Counted from the stretch's first letter, positions 31,801 through 44,937 are shown. The stretch: 64,000 nucleotides of DNA from Salarias fasciatus (GCF_902148845.1 NC_043746.1:6237555-6301554); one strand, 5' to 3'. The notes: generated by a model not told the origin, from the sequence alone. Numbers and translations are program-made.

Positions 31801-34800
31801 GAAAATCAAATGCCGGGGGATTTAGTGGCTTCGCGGCTCCGTGGTCTGCTCCTGTGGGGAGATGTCGCTTCACAGCACAAACCACGGTTCCTCACAATCA
31901 CTCACTTGTTACATTCCTGGATGACACAGTTTCACTATTATTGACAGCGCAGAGTGAAGGCTGCACTGGGAGCGCTTCTGTCAAACACAAGGAAATACAT
32001 TTTTTACATTAATGTAAAATTATTACATATACAGGGTTTTTTATGTAAACATCTTTATTTTGAGAAAATCTAAGGCTAAAACAGGCATCCCTTTATTTTT
32101 GTCTCGATAAGAAATAACGATAAGAATAACGCAGAGATGGAAAAGCAATGCTACCATATTAGGGCAAAGATTTGAGGAATGCTTTAAATAAAGTGGGAAC
32201 TCCAGGAAGCTTCTGTGTTCTGGAGAAACCGCTCACCAATCACAACAAGGTTCCCATGGATCAACCTAGAGACCGTGAACCAAAATAACCTCGGTATATC
32301 TGAGTGACACTGAAGTACTGGATGTCCCAGGGAGCAAGACGGAGTGCGTTTTGACGCAAAGTCATAAAAAGCTGGAGCCAAAAATAATGCATCCATCTTC
32401 AAACGTTAGCATGGTGTGGAAAAACAAAAAAAAAACATTCTGGTGTTCACTGAGAAGGTCTTTGAATTTAAAACGCATGCTTCAAAATACTACAGCCAGG
32501 AGCGTCACGTTTTGGTGACCAAGGTAGGTAATGTGAAAGCTGAACCTCCTGCTTTGCTCACTAGTAAATAGCCGCACTAAAAATAGATCTCAGATCGAGC
32601 CAACAGCACAGATTTACATGAAAGTCAAACACTGTAAGTGTTACAATCACTGTCACTGCACAATCACAGCATTTAGCGCCAAAAATCAGAGACAGACCTG
32701 CATGGAAGACCACGGTGTTCTTCCTGCATCCTGACAGCAGCTGGATGTTTCGGAGCAGACCTTTGGCGGTCAGACGCACGTGAATGTTAGTGAGGGAGAG
32801 CTTCGGAGACCATAACATCTCTCAGGCAGTATGACAGCACAGCCGGGCTTCGGCCAGCAATCCAAAGTCTTTTAAAAGAAGAGTCCAAACACAACGCCGC
32901 GTGTACGGAGACTATAAAGCACAAGCTGCGGCTGCGGCGCACTTCAGTTCCATCACTCCTCAGGCAGCAGAAGCCCCGATGAAGACAGGCTGACAAGAAA
33001 CGGAGCAAATAAAAAGCGGCGGTCAGAGTTAGTCCACGGAGAGAGTCTCAGAAAAAGTGAGAGCGCCCAGTTCGGCATGGCAGGTCTCCCAACTCAGAAA
33101 TCCAATTCCCGGCTTTGAGCACAACAACACAGAGAGCGGTTCAGAGGCTGGCCGTGGCCGTGTGGCTCAGTCTGATGGATGCAATAAGGGCAGGGGAAAA
33201 AATCCCTTAATCCTCTTGGTGAAGCCAGTCTGCAGCGATTCACTAAACACACCAATCTCCCAAAGCAGGGCAAGGCAGCATCCACAGGCTTGATGATGGC
33301 GGTGTTGTAGCACAGCCAGGATGCTCGGGAGAGAGAGGGGAGGGGGTGGGGACGAGCGGCAGGGAGGAGGAGGCGGAGCAAACGGTACGAGTGCGGTCAG
33401 TGGGGATTTAAATCTGGCCCTCGCCTCCCCGTCTCTGTGTCACCAGCAGTGAGACGACGGGACATGACAGACTGCTGCTCGTGGCAAGGTCTCGTCTGAT
33501 AAACACAAACAGGGCGGCTGGGAAACGCTGGCCGTGGACGGCGTCCTCGACTTGGACTGCAAGACATGATTAATCCGCTGCGCCGACTCTTTGCTGACAA
33601 ATCAAATGTTATCTAATGAAGCGTGTATTTCATGTAGTTGGTGTTGAACGGTGAGCTTCACAGTTAAACCAGAGAGACACCAACAGATCCCCCTCCCAGG
33701 GTGATTTAGGCTGATTAACAGAGCACACACACATCACAGCTTCAGCGTGATTAGACCAAGGATTACACAAATTAAGGTTCGATTAATTACAACTAATCAC
33801 ATCAAATCGCCAAGCAAGATATTAAGAGTCCATTAGAGGTTTTAGCACGGGGGAATTAACAGATTCAAGATAAAAACTGTTTTTAAAGAGGTATTGAAAG
33901 AAAGTATAATTAAACCTCAGGAGTGTTGGTGAAGCTAAAGCTGGCAGAGCAGCCAGTAAACCTCAAGGCTGCACAAATCACTCAACTTTTTAACATTTTA
34001 ACATGGCTTTTCACGGGATTTCATGGGAGTGTATCAAGTTTGAATTGTCAAAATCAAAACTTCTTTTCCAAAGACCAGTGTGGTATTTTGTTGTTTACCT
34101 TACTGACGGTTTCTGAAGACCAATGAACCTTTTTGGACTAAGTTTGAATTGTGTTGATGTATACTTTTTTTTTACTAATAGTTTCAGAAGACCTTTTTGT
34201 TAGAAACGTATTGAATTTTATATTAAAGTGCTACACAAATAACGATGGAATGACCACAATTTCTTAAATGATTCCACACAAATGAAAAACATGCAGAAGA
34301 CAGTATTCTTCATGTGTGGTTTTCATTAAAAAAAGCCAAACTTGAAAATCCTTTAAACCTTATATTAGGGATACAAAACAAAGCAAACCTCACCTGGTCT
34401 AGCAATCCGTGCCGAAGCGCTGCGTTTCAGTAGGCTGGGTGTAGAAGCTGAGGACAGCTTGCTGGTGGATGCGGCTGGCACGCATGCTGGGGTCAAAGCT
34501 GTCACAAGCAGAAAGTCCACATTAGAAGTGAGCCTGGAATTATTCTGACCCATATTAAAGCAGAGATTCGCCTCTTCAGCACATTGAGTCAGGCACTCAT
34601 CTGGAGTTTTCAACACTTCTTCAGGACGATCAAAGTTTAATAAACAAGGATATTGATTAAATCACAAACACTCTTGAGGGGTAGTTAGCATTACAATAGA
34701 AAAGCAATCAAGGAGTGTCTCCAGCTTTGTTCAGAGGTGTGGGGTGGTTAATCATCGAACTCAAGACTTAGCAAGGCAGAGGAGATTCAGTAAAGCCTTA

Positions 34801-37800
34801 CTGAATTTCATTAAGGTTATGCACTGAAAAAAACTGCTTAACTTTAAACAAAATGCACGAGTCACGTCTGCTCTGTGCGGGAATACATGTGAGAGATGTG
34901 ATCTTACCTGGCTTTGAGACTTTTGCAGGGGTGGGGAAGAGCTTTACACTCAACACAACAGATTTCAGTGGGGTAGGTTTCAGTCCAGAACCCCGAGAAA
35001 CTGTTGAGACGTAAAGCAAACGGTAAAAATTTTACAACATTCAAAACGCCACCGCTACACTTTTCAGCTCGACATCGGCATGAAAATGATGAAAACCTCT
35101 GGAATCGATGCTATATTATGATTTGATCTCAACCGAATTCTTGTCATAATGAGTGTTCTTCCAAACACATCCTGCTGTAACCATAGACCTCCTTCTTCCT
35201 AAACTTTCAAGTTGTTGACTTTTGCCTCAAAATTCTCATTTTAAGTCATTGTTGAAAAGCTTCTGACACCACCCCCCCCCCCCCCCCCCCCCCAGGAGTG
35301 CCGAGTGTTCACTGGCTGATGCAAACATGGCCCTGACATTTTACAACTGATACCTTACAAATGAACCAACGGTGAACTGCAGGAAATTTGAGAGAGCTCC
35401 CATCTCTCTTCTACTGCTGCCACTGACCTCATGCTCGTCAGTAGTACACCAAATACATAAAAACAACCGTCATGGGAGCTACGCACAACAACAATGCAGC
35501 ATTTCTGGCACATGGGATGCAACCTTGAATTCAAATAAGGTAAAAAAAAAAAAGAAAGAAAGACAAATTAAAATTGATCAATCATAACAAAACGAAGCAT
35601 GACATCCCAATATTTAGCTTCAAATTTAGCTTTGTCCATCACATCAATAGAAATTCAAAATCGTAAGTAAGCCACCGTGGACACCTCAACAGCCAGCCAC
35701 ACTTACGTCTCCAAAGGTTACAATTTTTTCCATTGACAGCGGCTAACAAAGGGACGATACAGAAGCGGTAGGATCCAATGAGCAGGCACGTCAACAGGGT
35801 GAGATCACAGTTGGATGCGGCGCTGCCTTCAGCAAGTAAAGAGGAGTTGTTGAAAAAATGAGCGGGATATTCAGTCCAGGTGCAGCTCCGGAGCCCAGTG
35901 TACCCCGCCATTGGTTTTCACTCTTAAAAAAAACACAGGAAGCTGCTCTTTTCATATTCCCATCCACCTCGGATGACATCGGTTGTAGTGCTTGTCTGTC
36001 TTCCCTCCTCCAGGCAACACACGGTCTGTGTGTGAACTAGAGTGGAATAGGAACGGTTACCATGACTACCAGACAAGGGGGGGGGGTCCCCAGTTTGGAA
36101 AATGGATCCCATTAGCCAATGGCAGGGCGGCGTGCTGTTGAGGAGTCAGGGATGCAGACAGATGACTGTAGAACAGTGGGTGCCTCTTCCCTTCACACAA
36201 CAAGCCATCAGTAAGTTCTCAATAGAAGCTTTTAAAGCTCAGCAGGAAAAGACGTTTGTTTCAACACTGGCATAGAGTTCCCATTATTCTAAAGGAATCT
36301 GACTAATATGTCTAATAATGTATTTGTGAAGAGCAAACCATCATTTCAGCAAATGTGGAGGCATTAAATCCGGGAGAGATTTGCCCGAGGGGAGATTTAC
36401 CACCAAGCTGAAGTGGGTCAATCACCAAACAGCAGCCCCTCCCCTTCTGCTCCAGATGTGTCCTTAAGAGCCACAAACATGTAGCAGAGAGACCGATTCT
36501 CTGACTTCTCCATGCAATAACCTGAAGGGACTAAACATCAGCTGCTACACAGAGTGTATCATCAAACGAGGCCCACCTTGAGTGGTGCGAGTCCCGTCAG
36601 CTGGGCCATTCGCCGGCCCCGGGGTCTTACGTGGTGGTCTCCATGACGGAGTGCGGGGAGAGCCCAGAAGGGAGGCGCGAGTGGGAGTCTGAGAGGGTCC
36701 AGGTCCATTGAGCTGGGGCCTGCCGCTTGCTGCCGAGTGCGTTCCCAGGGACAACTGCAACTTGTGCTTGCCTGGAAAGCAATTAAAAACAAAAAATAGT
36801 AACAGGGGTAACTGCATCATACAATAGAAGAAAAGTCAAACTGTAAACAAATCAGACATCTGATATCTTAAGTGAACTGAAGTTGTTACTGAACTACAAC
36901 TTCATAAAAAAAGAAAGCGTCTCAATTGTTTTACAAAAAAACTAACAGCTGTTAAATCTAAAATTGTATCCATGTGAAGTTTTCCCCTTTTGCTGGATCG
37001 TGATAATGAGACAGGACTGTACTGTGCTCACAGCATGTCTTTCAAACAGTGTTTTCTCACTTTAACACCACTTCTGAGGTCAAACCCTTCCTTTCCTTCA
37101 AGTGGATTTTCCAAACACTCAGTCATTCTCCAAGTTCCCTTATCCAAAACACCCCGACCATGTGCAGCTGTAGGATACAGGAAAATGTCCATTCAAGCTA
37201 AAGACCTGCAGAAGACACTGGGTGAAGGTTTTCCAAACACTGTTCCTGCTGAAGATGTCCCATCGAGGGGTTCAATGTCTCCATCTGGTGGTGTAACTAT
37301 GTTACAACACCCTATAGATTTAGTTTACAGCAGTGTGTCTGGGACGCAACTTGAAATTTCTATTTGTATTCGTCACAGTTTTTGGATTTAAATGCTATAA
37401 AATGAGAGGAATCACCTCCCCCAGATTCCAATCTCGGATGTTTTGACTCTTCTGCTGAGCCGCTTTAGATCGTGTGGAGGGTTATCTATTCTACAGCTCT
37501 CGCTCTGTTTACCCAACAGAGGAAATAGCTGGGAAGCCAATACGTCCAAAGACAGGTCATATGGCTGATAGCTCACACCTCACAGAGTGAGGGTGTTGAT
37601 TATAACGTAAACTCAATGTTCTAAAAGTAAACTTTTCTGACTGGCAGACAATAAAAACATAATGCTGTGTGGAGTGGTTTCAAGGTCCGGCCCAGAGGAA
37701 AAACCTGACAGACTGCATTTAATCCATACTTGTTCAGTGTTAATCTTACCATGGTTACCTTTTCTAAATGGCAGCATGTGAAAACAAAGGACTTCACACC

Positions 37801-40611
37801 TCTTAAATGTCAAAAATTGCTATTTACAAAACAAATGCTATGCATTTTTAACTTGCCATGACATTTTAATGAGCAAGAATATTTCAAACATTTGGAACAC
37901 CATGTCTGCTGGGCTGATAATCCTGTTTTTATTATGAAGAAGATATTTTTTTTATCCATTAGAGAGGAAAGTTTTCCTCATAAAAGGCCAAAAGGAGTGA
38001 AAACAATATCAAGAACATCAAAATTGAGCAAATCAAGGAAAGCTAATTAAACTAAGGGAATGATGTTTCCAACTTGGGGTATCTGTTTCAAACTGTTCAT
38101 CATTCAAACTGCTTTTTTCTGAGGTATCGGCTGAATTCAACCCAGCATCGCTCCTTGACAGGTAAACTCGTGAAAAGACACGTCCTACCTGTACTGCTCG
38201 GTGGCTTTGGAGGAAGTGTAGCGCCAGCCTTGGGGGTCCGAAAGTCAATCATCCCCAGACTTCCCAGCTGCAGCCTGGCCGGGGTTGGTTTCGGATGTTG
38301 TGGGAGCAGTGGTCCTCTTGTTGGCCGCAAGGGCGTTCTCCCGTGAAACCTACTCTTGGTGCCATCCCCTGAAGCTCCTGAGGTCGCTGATTTGCCAGTT
38401 TCCTCCTGAAAATAGGTAATTTGTCCGTTTTGCCACCCAATTTCATTCATTTTTTGAACAAGCATACAATAATAAAAATGTTCATTTTGATATGTTTATA
38501 AAACAAGCAAACTGTGTTAAAAAAAGGAGTAATAAGAAGATAGTTTACAATGCACACAAGGAAATATTCCTTTGAAATAGCCATCAGAACCAACTAGATC
38601 TGTCGTTTGTTCAATTTTCTCAAAAAAAAAATTCATCCTTCCTCGAGAAGGGTTTCAATAATACACAGCATCAGTGTTAAAAAAAAGCAGTAATAGCTCA
38701 CGTTCAGTTATACCCATTTAAGCCTTTGCACACACTCACCACCAGGCCGATCCTGTTGGGTGGGTTTTCAGCCGCTGTCTCTGCGCCCTCAGCCTGTGCG
38801 GCCAGTTCTTTCTGGGAAGAGCACTTCAGATTGCCCGCTTTTGTCTGATTCTGACGAGTTCTGGCACTGGGAATCGTCAAACCAGTGGAGAACTTCAGAG
38901 TACTTCTCTTCTCCTTGGGCGTCTGAGATGCTGATGAGCCCAGAGAAGAGCAGCGAAGCAGTGTTTTAATGACAGAAGGCTTGTTCTGACCTAAAGCCGA
39001 GCCTGACCTGACCTGATTTTTGCTTGATATAACCTTTTTTGGAGCGGTTAGGACACCATTTTGGGCACATCTAGCAGGGGATTTTTCCAGGCAGGCGGTG
39101 TCACTGCCAGCGTGCTGGGAAGCCGTCTGCTCGCTTTCACAGGTGGCTTCACTGCACGGGGCTGCTGAAGCCTGGTCATGTGCAGCTGGCCGGCAGTCGG
39201 ACTGTGATCCTCTCCTCTCACCCTGCTGGTCTGAAGCGCTTAGTGCTTTTAAGGGTGCAGCCGCATTGGCAGCAAAGTCGACTGGTTTAGGCTTGGTAGA
39301 AACAACTGGAGAACCTTTCCGAACTTTGGCGGGAGTCATTCCACTTTTGGTTGCTTCATTGTTCATTTCAGCCTGCGATGCTTTGCGTTGCAAGGTTGAA
39401 CCAGGTGCTGCGATTTGATGGAAAGCTCTTGTTATAATTTTAGATTTAATATTACTGAAGTCCGACTTGGGAAACTTCTTGATTTGCACGGTCTTGGCTT
39501 TGTTGGCTAGAGGCGTCTGTCCCGCAACGCCACACCGTTTTGGAGTGGCGTTTTGCTTCTTCGTGCAGCCAAGACTTTCACAGCAGGGAGACTCTGGATG
39601 GGAGGATAGTTTTGGTCTCCCGTTAACAAGGGTGTCCACTGGAGTAGAAGAATGGATGCTTTTGTCACATTCTGGTGTATCTGAGTCAGCGTTAAAGGCC
39701 TCGCTTTGCTCTTGCACATCAACAGCACCCAAAGTTTGAGGCAGCGGCTCTGCTTCAGCGCCAGCAATTTTTTCCTCTTTTCCACAACTTGCTGATGTCT
39801 CACATATGAATGTCTTCAGAAGATCTCTTTCATTCTCAGTGGGCAGATCTACAGTAGAGCGGGATAAGGCAATACTATTTTCTTCAGCAGGGCAATCCCA
39901 GTTCAACGGCTGAGTGAAAGTCATGTTAAGACAAGAATTGTGTTTGTTCTCCGTGATTCCTTTAGAGGAGTTTTCACAGATAACTGGCAGAGTAGTGGAA
40001 GGCAGGCCAGCTTCAGCAGGCAACGCTCCAATATCATCGGTTACAGAGATGGCTTCATCGAGGGACGACACTTCCACGGGCCCCTGGTCGTCCAGACAGA
40101 AGCTGTTATTCCTCACTATCATTTCCCCCGAGCTCACGGAGCAGCAGTCGTTTTCCGTGGAGCCTCTGCAGGATCCGTCCTTCCCGACAGACAGCGGCGC
40201 TGCGCCTGTAGTGAAGGTTTCCCTGTCTGAGTACTGAGAGAAAGTGAGGTAATTTTGCGGTCCACCGTCGTCACCGCTCATCAGATTCAAGTTTCCATTC
40301 CAGAAATTCATGCTGCCATTAACCGCTGTGGCAGTGTACGTCCGATTTGCGTTCATGGTTACACCACAGAGCACGTCAGCCTGCGTGAAGGTGGTGTTGA
40401 GCAGGTTATCAGGGAGGCGGCGGAACTCCAGCATGTCAGGGGAGCTGCTGGCTTCTATGTCGCTGATGATGGAAAGGCTGCTGTTGGAATCAGGCGAAGG
40501 CAACATTGATGAGGGACAGGAATGGTTCTCTGAAGAGAGTTCCAGCTGCAAGCCTTGAGGAACTGTGCCGCCATCTTGGTCGCTGGTCATGTTGAGTGTC
40601 TTATGAAACAT
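19852..40611 (-). CDS. mtus1: Microtubule-associated tumour suppressor 1 (AT2 receptor-interacting protein, ATIP), long form
   Basis: Minus-strand coding exons from the 5' end: 40611-38740, 38405-38189, 36771-36577, 35000-34908, 34498-34394, 29114-28894, 24180-24114, 22183-21969, 21611-21506, 21322-21249, 21171-21076, 20855-20739, 20649-20552 and 20086-19852. Frame is kept throughout and gives 1236 aa (human ATIP3 is 1270). The N-terminal half is disordered and Ser/Thr-rich, with a conserved patch [18 protein letters not shown] like the human FxNxKxKxxxRA region. The C-terminal half is a long coiled coil containing [17 protein letters not shown] and [14 protein letters not shown], then [20 protein letters not shown] and an SPR-rich tail ending PPVSPR. 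The family binds microtubules, slows their dynamics and binds the angiotensin AT2 receptor. An alternative start, M8, lies at 40590. Two other first coding exons are listed separately. Confidence 0.95.
23796..23820 (+). repeat. (GT)n microsatellite in mtus1 intron
   Basis: About 12 GT units, followed 120 bases on by a poly-A run of 26 (23941-23966). Both lie in the intron between exons 24180-24114 and 22183-21969. Confidence 0.88.
24684..24737 (-). CDS. mtus1: mtus1 third first coding exon, MGC start (putative lipid-anchored isoform)
   Basis: On the minus strand an ATG in good context (ACCATGG) opens [18 protein letters not shown] and stops at a donor GTAACT in phase 0. The next exon (24180-24114) begins in phase 0 with RDEAAKQ, so the join is in frame and gives a coiled-coil-only product of about 353 aa. 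MGCxxSK is a classical N-myristoylation plus palmitoylation motif. The frame stays open upstream of the ATG without another ATG that I can see. The surrounding CpG-rich DNA suits a promoter. The protein evidence is short (18 residues), hence moderate confidence. Confidence 0.65.
24740..25170 (-). promoter_or_regulatory. mtus1: CpG-rich putative promoter for the short mtus1 isoform
   Basis: This is the most CpG-dense block of the 5-kb intron, including GGGGCGGG-type GC boxes near 24980 and GCGGCCGC near 25030. It lies directly upstream (in minus orientation) of the MGC-start exon. No TATA box is needed for such promoters. Function is inferred from composition and position. Confidence 0.5.
30983..30997 (-). 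promoter_or_regulatory. Consensus CTCF-like motif, reverse
   Basis: The minus strand reads CCAGCAGAGGGCGTC, matching the CTCF core at every core position. It lies in the mtus1 intron between the ATIP1 first exon and the first shared coiled-coil exon, and points toward the forward motif at 15675. Confidence 0.55.
32698..32818 (-). CDS. mtus1: mtus1 alternative first coding exon, ATIP1 type
   Basis: The exon encodes [20 protein letters not shown], then [21 protein letters not shown]. Human ATIP1 starts MLLSPKFSLSTIHIRLTAKG and continues LLRNLRLPSGFRRSTVVFHT, so orthology is clear. It ends in phase 1 at a GTCTGT donor and joins the exon at 29114 in frame, giving about 449 aa (human ATIP1 is 436). 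Its own promoter must lie in the preceding intron, around 32850-33500. Confidence 0.93.
32820..33560 (-). promoter_or_regulatory. mtus1: Putative ATIP1 promoter region of mtus1
   Basis: DNA directly upstream of the ATIP1-type first exon, richer in CpG than the neighbouring intron. No precise start site or TATA box can be assigned. A cluster of homeodomain-like ATTA/TAATTA sites lies further upstream at 33690-33810. Confidence 0.4.
35272..35293 (+). repeat. Poly-C run of 22 bases
   Basis: An uninterrupted C run in an mtus1 intron. On the transcribed sense strand it is poly-G. Confidence 0.9.
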
Positions 40612-40945
40612 CGTAGAGTGCTACTTGCATGGGTTTAGTTTTTAAAAACGTGTTTTAACGACCAGCTGAAAACCATCAACTCAGTGGGACGGAGGACATC
40701 TGCAAAAAAACAAACAAAAAATTTTTTTTTTTTATATAAACATGAAGCCAAACCATCCACGCCGTCACCTTTCACAAACATCAGGAAAAAAAGCGAGTTA
40801 AAAGGATTTGTCATACATTTGTAGGCATATTATTTAGGACTAAATTTTAAATTTTGCGAAAGTAAATGCAACCTAACAGTTTAAGTTATAGATTCATCCC
40901 ACAATCTCTGCTTTATTTTAAAGTTTGCTTACTGGAAGTCACCAT

Positions 40946-41001
40946 CATTAACCGCTGTGGCAGTGAAAGTTTGATTCATGTTCATGGTTACGCCACACAG
41001 T
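40946..41001 (-). other. Diverged duplicate of an mtus1 N-terminal coding segment
   Basis: This 56-base segment matches 40317-40372, inside the long mtus1 exon, at about 46 of 56 positions by eye. On the minus strand it reads GVTMNMNQTFTATAVND against [17 protein letters not shown] in the exon. The first differences are conservative or silent. The copy ends in FQ and a TAA, or alternatively at a possible donor (TTCCA followed by GTAAGC). It is either a relic of a partial tandem duplication or a small alternative upstream exon. Confidence 0.6.
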
Positions 41002-44000
41002 GATAAACTGGCTGCTGCTACAGTCACTCTTATGTGTGAGAGCATGAAATAAAAGCTTCAATTCAACGGATGGATCTATGGTGATGCGTCAAGTTTCTCC
41101 TCTAAAATAAGCCAGCATGTGGAATCAGAAGTAAACAGCTGTCCTGACTGCTTTGCTGTGCATCGCTGTTTATTTAAGCATGCTGGGCTGCGACGCTTGC
41201 CAGACACTTCTACAACAAAGATGCCAGTGTGGTACGTACCAGCAGAGAGAGAGAGAGAGAGAGAGAGAGATATCACTTTACTGACATCTCATTGGAAAAT
41301 GGTCCAGTAAGCAGACTCGAGACACTGTGTCACATTAAGGAACATTTGACACCACAACTCATGCAGAATAATAATCTGGATAATAAGGATTTTAGCCCTG
41401 TGTGTCTAAAGTACGAAAAAGAAATTAACATTGTTTAAATACATACATCACATAACAATCATGATTAAAGTACATATAAAAGTTCTTTGAAAACAGCCCA
41501 GCAAAAGAGATGTTCATTCCTGCCTCATCTTCAAACTTGCACATTTCAGAAGACCACAGTATGTGACATTTCCCCTTCAAGGAACTTTTGCATATCCAAC
41601 TGTGAAAGTGTATCTGACATGTGTTGATATGAAGTCGGCATGATTCGTGTTTCAATTGGTCAGATATGTTGAAACAGTCTTGATTGAGACTACAAAACTA
41701 TCAGTCCAAGCCTGGATATGATGTTTTAACAAGCAGGGAACCAACACCCTCTTCTGTACATTACTAACTCCACAAACAAACATCGAGCAATGTCAAACTG
41801 CTCTGAACATTGAACCTTCCGGAGGGCCACTCCTCCAAGGCCACTGCAATATATTTCTTAATAAATTACCATTAAAGAGTGAGTAAGCGTGAAGTTAGGC
41901 ATGATACAAGCACACCTGAGACAAACCCTGAGCACGGTCACTGTTTATGGAAAAATATAGCCACAAGATTTCAAGCTCGAGAACCAACAGTCAGAAACCT
42001 GCTCTACAGCGCTTATCTTTCAACATAAAAAGTCGTCTACTACAATATGACCATAATTCAGTACCTCTACTTTGTGTCCTCTTCCACAACTGCAGTAAGA
42101 TCCAAAATACATCCACAGGTCACGGAGCTTGCAGGTTCACTCTGCTTGTTTTAGTCTTTCAGAGACAATCCCATTACTACTTCCCTCCAGAGCATTAAAT
42201 CCAGCCAAATGCACAGACAGCGGTGCGGGAGTCTGGCCCCCATCCCAGCACCGCTCCGTCCTCGTGGTCAGAATCAGCCGTGCATCAGTAACATTCCGGC
42301 CTGAATGAGGGTGGCCCCTATGCAGTTGTTAGCCTCAGTTCTCTTCCCTCCCCTCGACTCGACTCCCTCCCCGAGGGAACGTGACTTCGTCCTGCAGGCC
42401 CACCGCAGCAGTGGACCAGCGAGCTCTCAGCCCAGCGCCCCTGTCACACAACATCAGTGACTTTGCTGCACACTGCACTGCCTGTGCAAGCAGCAGAAAT
42501 CCCTCCCCAAGTTTACCAAAGCAGCAAAGAAAGCAACACGTTACCTTATCCGTGCTGAGCCCTGTGAAGGGGGTGTGGCTACGGCCTGCTAGACCCAGTT
42601 GGCATTCATGGTTGCTTAGCAGCCAAAGTCCCTCTTTTATGAAGGAATGGATCAGGCGGCTTTTTAAGTACAAGATACATGAAAAGAGGTAGAATGACGG
42701 GAGGCCTTTAGGTGCAGGAAAGAGCTGCACGTTCAAAATGTTACACCTTGCCTAGAATACGAGCTCAAAACTACACAATGCAGCGAACCATCTCTGGTGC
42801 ACTAACTTCCGACCCCGGTGCTGATGACGTGACCCCATGTTGTACACAAACAGACCGACACCTGATCCTGACACTGGTGATGCGACACCGGAGCTTAAGA
42901 CCCCTAACACTCACGCTATTTCTGCTTAATCTACACGAGCCTTTGACCCGGGGCACGACAGCCAAAGCTTGACCACACACAAGATGTAAATCACACTGCA
43001 GAGAAGGCCGATCTTACCCAAGTTCCAAAAGTCAGCTTTTTAAAACACTGCACATCTGCTCATAAGTGGCTCCTGCTAGTAAAAGCAGCACCTTAGCGTT
43101 GGCCTCTACAGAAGTTTATGCACAAATGCCATCTCAGCAGATTAGGCAGGAGAGCACAACAATGATTGACCAAACTCTCACGTGTAAATATAATACATTA
43201 CAAAGCACACGTGATGAATGGCTGGCTGCAGTTCCTGTTATACTTGACAACCAAATAGCCAGCTGTCATGTTAAACAATGCTTTACAGTAAATTTTATAA
43301 CTGGGTAAAATCAATAAGCAGTAAATATGATACTGTGGCCAATAAATCTTCATAAGGATTCAGTGCAAGTGACTGCCTTCCAACTGGATTACTGCAAAAA
43401 TCAGAGTGCGAGTAAGACCACAAAGCCTCTCTTTTCATGAAAAGCCTCAGGCACCACGCAGAAAGCCTCGCACGGCTTTTCCCTAGCTTTACATGGGTGA
43501 CTGGGCATATCAGTATCACACAGTGAGTGGTTATGAGTAGCCAGGCCAGTCATCAGAAGCCCGGGCACAGCGCCGCCCTTACAACAGGGCAGCGGGTCAA
43601 ACAGGGAGATTCCAGCGTGCACGGTGGAGGAACAAGGCTGTCCTCTGTGAAGCACGCTGGAACAAAACCAGCAGAGCCAGGCTGGACAGAAAAATATCAC
43701 AATATCACCCAGAGTGCTGCACACACAAGCATGGTACAAAGCTGTAAGCCTGTATGGGCTTTCAGGGAGAAACAAGACATGTCAGGAGTTCTAAACATCT
43801 GTCCTTATGAACTTTTTGATGGATGCCAAGACTCGTACAATGCATGTGGCTCACTGTGTCCTCTTTTGCCTGCACATGTACACTTTTCAAAACATGAATT
43901 CAGAAAAATGCCTGGAATTATCTTTGAAAGGCACCTTAAAGCGTGGATTTAATTTGTCAGACACTTGTGCAGAAAAGGACTGCACCTTGGTACACAACAG

Positions 44001-44937
44001 CACCAATTTTTTTCATCTGTCCACAAAGTGTTTACTGAGATAGTATCACTGTGGGGCTATTGTTTACATTCTTACACTGAAAAAATAAACCTGATATGGT
44101 GCTAATATTTGATCATCTGGATGAATAGGATTTTCACACTTCCCAAGATGTTTCAGTTGACCTTTAATAAGGTGATTCTTGTTGGATTGTCTTCAAAATT
44201 CTGCCCTTCGTCCAATAAACTATAGAAAACATATTAAACAGTTAAAATTGAGAGCCTAATGTCCTTCTCAGAGTCAGTAAAATGAAAGCTAGTTGACACC
44301 CATTCAAATCTCTCCCTTTAATTCAGAAGCCATTAAAACTGTGTCTTATAAAACAGAAGTTAACTGTAATGGTATGTCAGAGTAAAACACTTTTCCCAGG
44401 CAGGAAAAGTGAAAAGGTTGACCACAAAGCATCACATCGATCTCCAATTGTCAGCAGACATCCTGAATGAGTGGAGATGGATGAATGAGTGGCTCTTTAA
44501 TTTGGTTTACTCTGAGCACCAGGCTCCATTACAACACGTCCAGGCTCCCGCACCTGACTGACAGATTATCCCCCCGGAGGCCTGCTCTCCTCTCCCCGCC
44601 TCATCTAAAACGAGAGCGGGAGTAAACATAGTCCGAGGCTACAAATAGCAAGGAAAACACGCTTTCAAGCACACGCAGTTTGTGGACTGCTCGTAGACGT
44701 TTGGAGAGCAAACAGACGATAACGATAAAAAAAAAAATAATAAGCTAACGGTAGCTGAGAAAATCTGTTAGCAATTAGCTCTCAAACGTCTTTTTATGTC
44801 AACAGCAGGTGGAAGTTTTTCTGCTAAATAAATAGTGAAAACAAGCTTCCTTACCATTTGCCTGTCATGTTTAAAGGTGAGGGAATTAATAAATGTTAGA
44901 GTTGAAGTTTCACACGCCGGAGAACGTTTTAAAGTAC
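41002..44937 (-). other. mtus1: mtus1 5' intron, no coding content seen
   Basis: About 4 kb between the long first coding exon and the candidate 5' UTR exon. It holds a (GA)n repeat near 41245-41270 and no exon that I can recognise. Confidence 0.5.

Noticed and set aside
39020-39418. 132-residue plus-strand frame opposite the long mtus1 exon, and similar frames at 39914-40558
   Set aside because: They are antisense shadows of the mtus1 coding exon; they have no recognisable motif and no splice support.
40567-40578. YY1-like CAAGATGGCGGC just inside the long mtus1 coding exon
   Set aside because: It coincides with codons near the start (DQDGGT) and lies 4 kb from the likely promoter, so I treat it as chance.
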